Source of the DNA: Candidatus Caldarchaeum sp.
GTDB taxonomy: Archaea > Thermoproteota > Nitrososphaeria_A > Caldarchaeales > Caldarchaeaceae
Direction: 5' to 3'
DNA: 5,132 nt
NCBI GenBank assembly: GCA_025054515.1
Contig: JANWZT010000090.1
Coordinates: 1 to 5,132, forward strand
Below the pieces are notes generated by a model, which saw only the letters and a program-made list of their open reading frames with translations, did no database searches and was not told where the DNA came from. A program made the translations under genes and the position numbers. Below are positions 4,701 through 5,132 of this stretch, one piece after another. Within the stretch, counting starts at the first letter, position 1, and each line of letters opens with the position of its first letter.

Positions 4701-5132
4701 ATGTCTTTGGCGCCAGGTCAGCCAGTTATAATTTTGAAGGAAGGGACAACGAGGACGCAGGGTAGGTCTGCCCAGAGGAACAACATCGCCGCCGCGAAAA
4801 TCATCGCCGAAATCGTCCGAACGACTTTGGGCCCGAAAGGAATGGATAAGCTGTTAGTCGACAACATCGGAGACGTCATAGTGACCAACGACGGGGCGAC
4901 CATCCTCGAAAAAATTGACGTCGAACATCCCGCGGCGAAGATGATCATCGAAGTCGCAAAGTCGCAGGACCATGTTGTCGGCGATGGTACTACAACGGCC
5001 GTCATTTTGGCGGGTGAGCTGCTTAAGAAGGCTGAGGAATTGATCGAGCAGAAGATTCACGCCAGCACCGTCATCTCAGGCTACAAAAAAGCCTTGGATA
5101 AGGCCTTGGAAGTCATCAACGAAAACGCCGTA
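4701..5132 (+). CDS. ths: Thermosome subunit (group II chaperonin), N-terminal 144 residues, cut off by window edge
   Basis: This is an ATP-driven cytosolic folding chaperone that assembles into double rings with a built-in lid. The window holds the first 144 residues of an expected 540-560, all within the equatorial ATPase domain. Diagnostic motifs are GQPVIILKEGT (6-16), GRSAQRNNIAAAK (21-33), the TCP-1 signature around TTLGPKGMDKLLVD (41-54), the nucleotide-binding TNDGATIL (62-69), HPAAKM (76-81) and GDGTTTAV (94-101). The ATG at 4701 is chosen for its Shine-Dalgarno and the typical short N-terminus. An ATG at 4694 is in another frame. The gene has its own TATA-like box after the histone stop, and a 12-bp-arm dyad covers its leader, suggesting dedicated (perhaps heat-responsive) control. 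No defect is seen in the visible part. Which paralogous subunit it is cannot be told. Confidence 0.96.
   Translation, partial: MSLAPGQPVIILKEGTTRTQGRSAQRNNIAAAKIIAEIVRTTLGPKGMDKLLVDNIGDVIVTNDGATILEKIDVEHPAAKMIIEVAKSQDHVVGDGTTTAVILAGELLKKAEELIEQKIHASTVISGYKKALDKALEVINENAV

Noticed and set aside
4718..5060. Minus-strand frames opposite the thermosome gene
   Set aside because: They are antisense shadows of a strongly conserved coding sequence.

Overview
The window looks archaeal. It carries an archaeal histone, the start of a group II chaperonin (thermosome), an archaeal-type adenylate kinase (AdkA) and an archaeal-type tRNA m1A methyltransferase (TrmI). TATA-like boxes sit about 26-29 bases upstream of five of the six starts, in the arrangement expected for leaderless archaeal mRNAs. 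Base composition is near 50% GC. Histone, thermosome and AdkA together with short leaderless genes would fit a thermophilic member of the TACK/Thaumarchaeota-Aigarchaeota group, but that placement is inference and the sequence alone does not prove it.

Layout. (1) Positions 1-1842, minus strand: a 614-codon open frame without a stop that runs off the left edge. It begins with a signal peptide, has a metzincin zinc-protease domain (HEYGHALGLGH plus Met-turn), and continues as about five degenerate beta-type modules of about 73 residues. (2) 1843-1984: a divergent promoter region. (3) 1985-2767, plus strand: TrmI. (4) 2764-3360, minus strand: AdkA, meeting TrmI tail to tail with interlocked stop codons. 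(5) 3392-4231, minus strand: an unrecognised zinc-ribbon/coiled-coil protein with two SHOCT-like motifs, lying just upstream of adkA in the same direction. (6) 4232-4414: a second divergent promoter region, with a perfect 9-bp-arm palindrome in front of the zinc-ribbon gene. (7) 4415-4654, plus strand: histone. (8) 4701-5132, plus strand: N-terminal 144 residues of a thermosome subunit, running off the right edge.

How it fits together. Most of the genes are housekeeping: tRNA stability at high temperature (TrmI), nucleotide balance (AdkA), chromatin (histone) and protein folding (thermosome). The secreted protease is the accessory-looking gene. The most interesting non-coding signals are two dyads placed between a TATA-like box and a start codon. 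One is a 12-bp-arm hairpin/dyad filling the thermosome leader up to its ATG. The other is the 9-bp perfect palindrome in front of the zinc-ribbon gene. Both are positioned like archaeal repressor operators, and the thermosome one could also act at the RNA level.

I saw no tRNA, rRNA, CRISPR array, insertion sequence or replication origin. There is no gene-free stretch over 300 bases.
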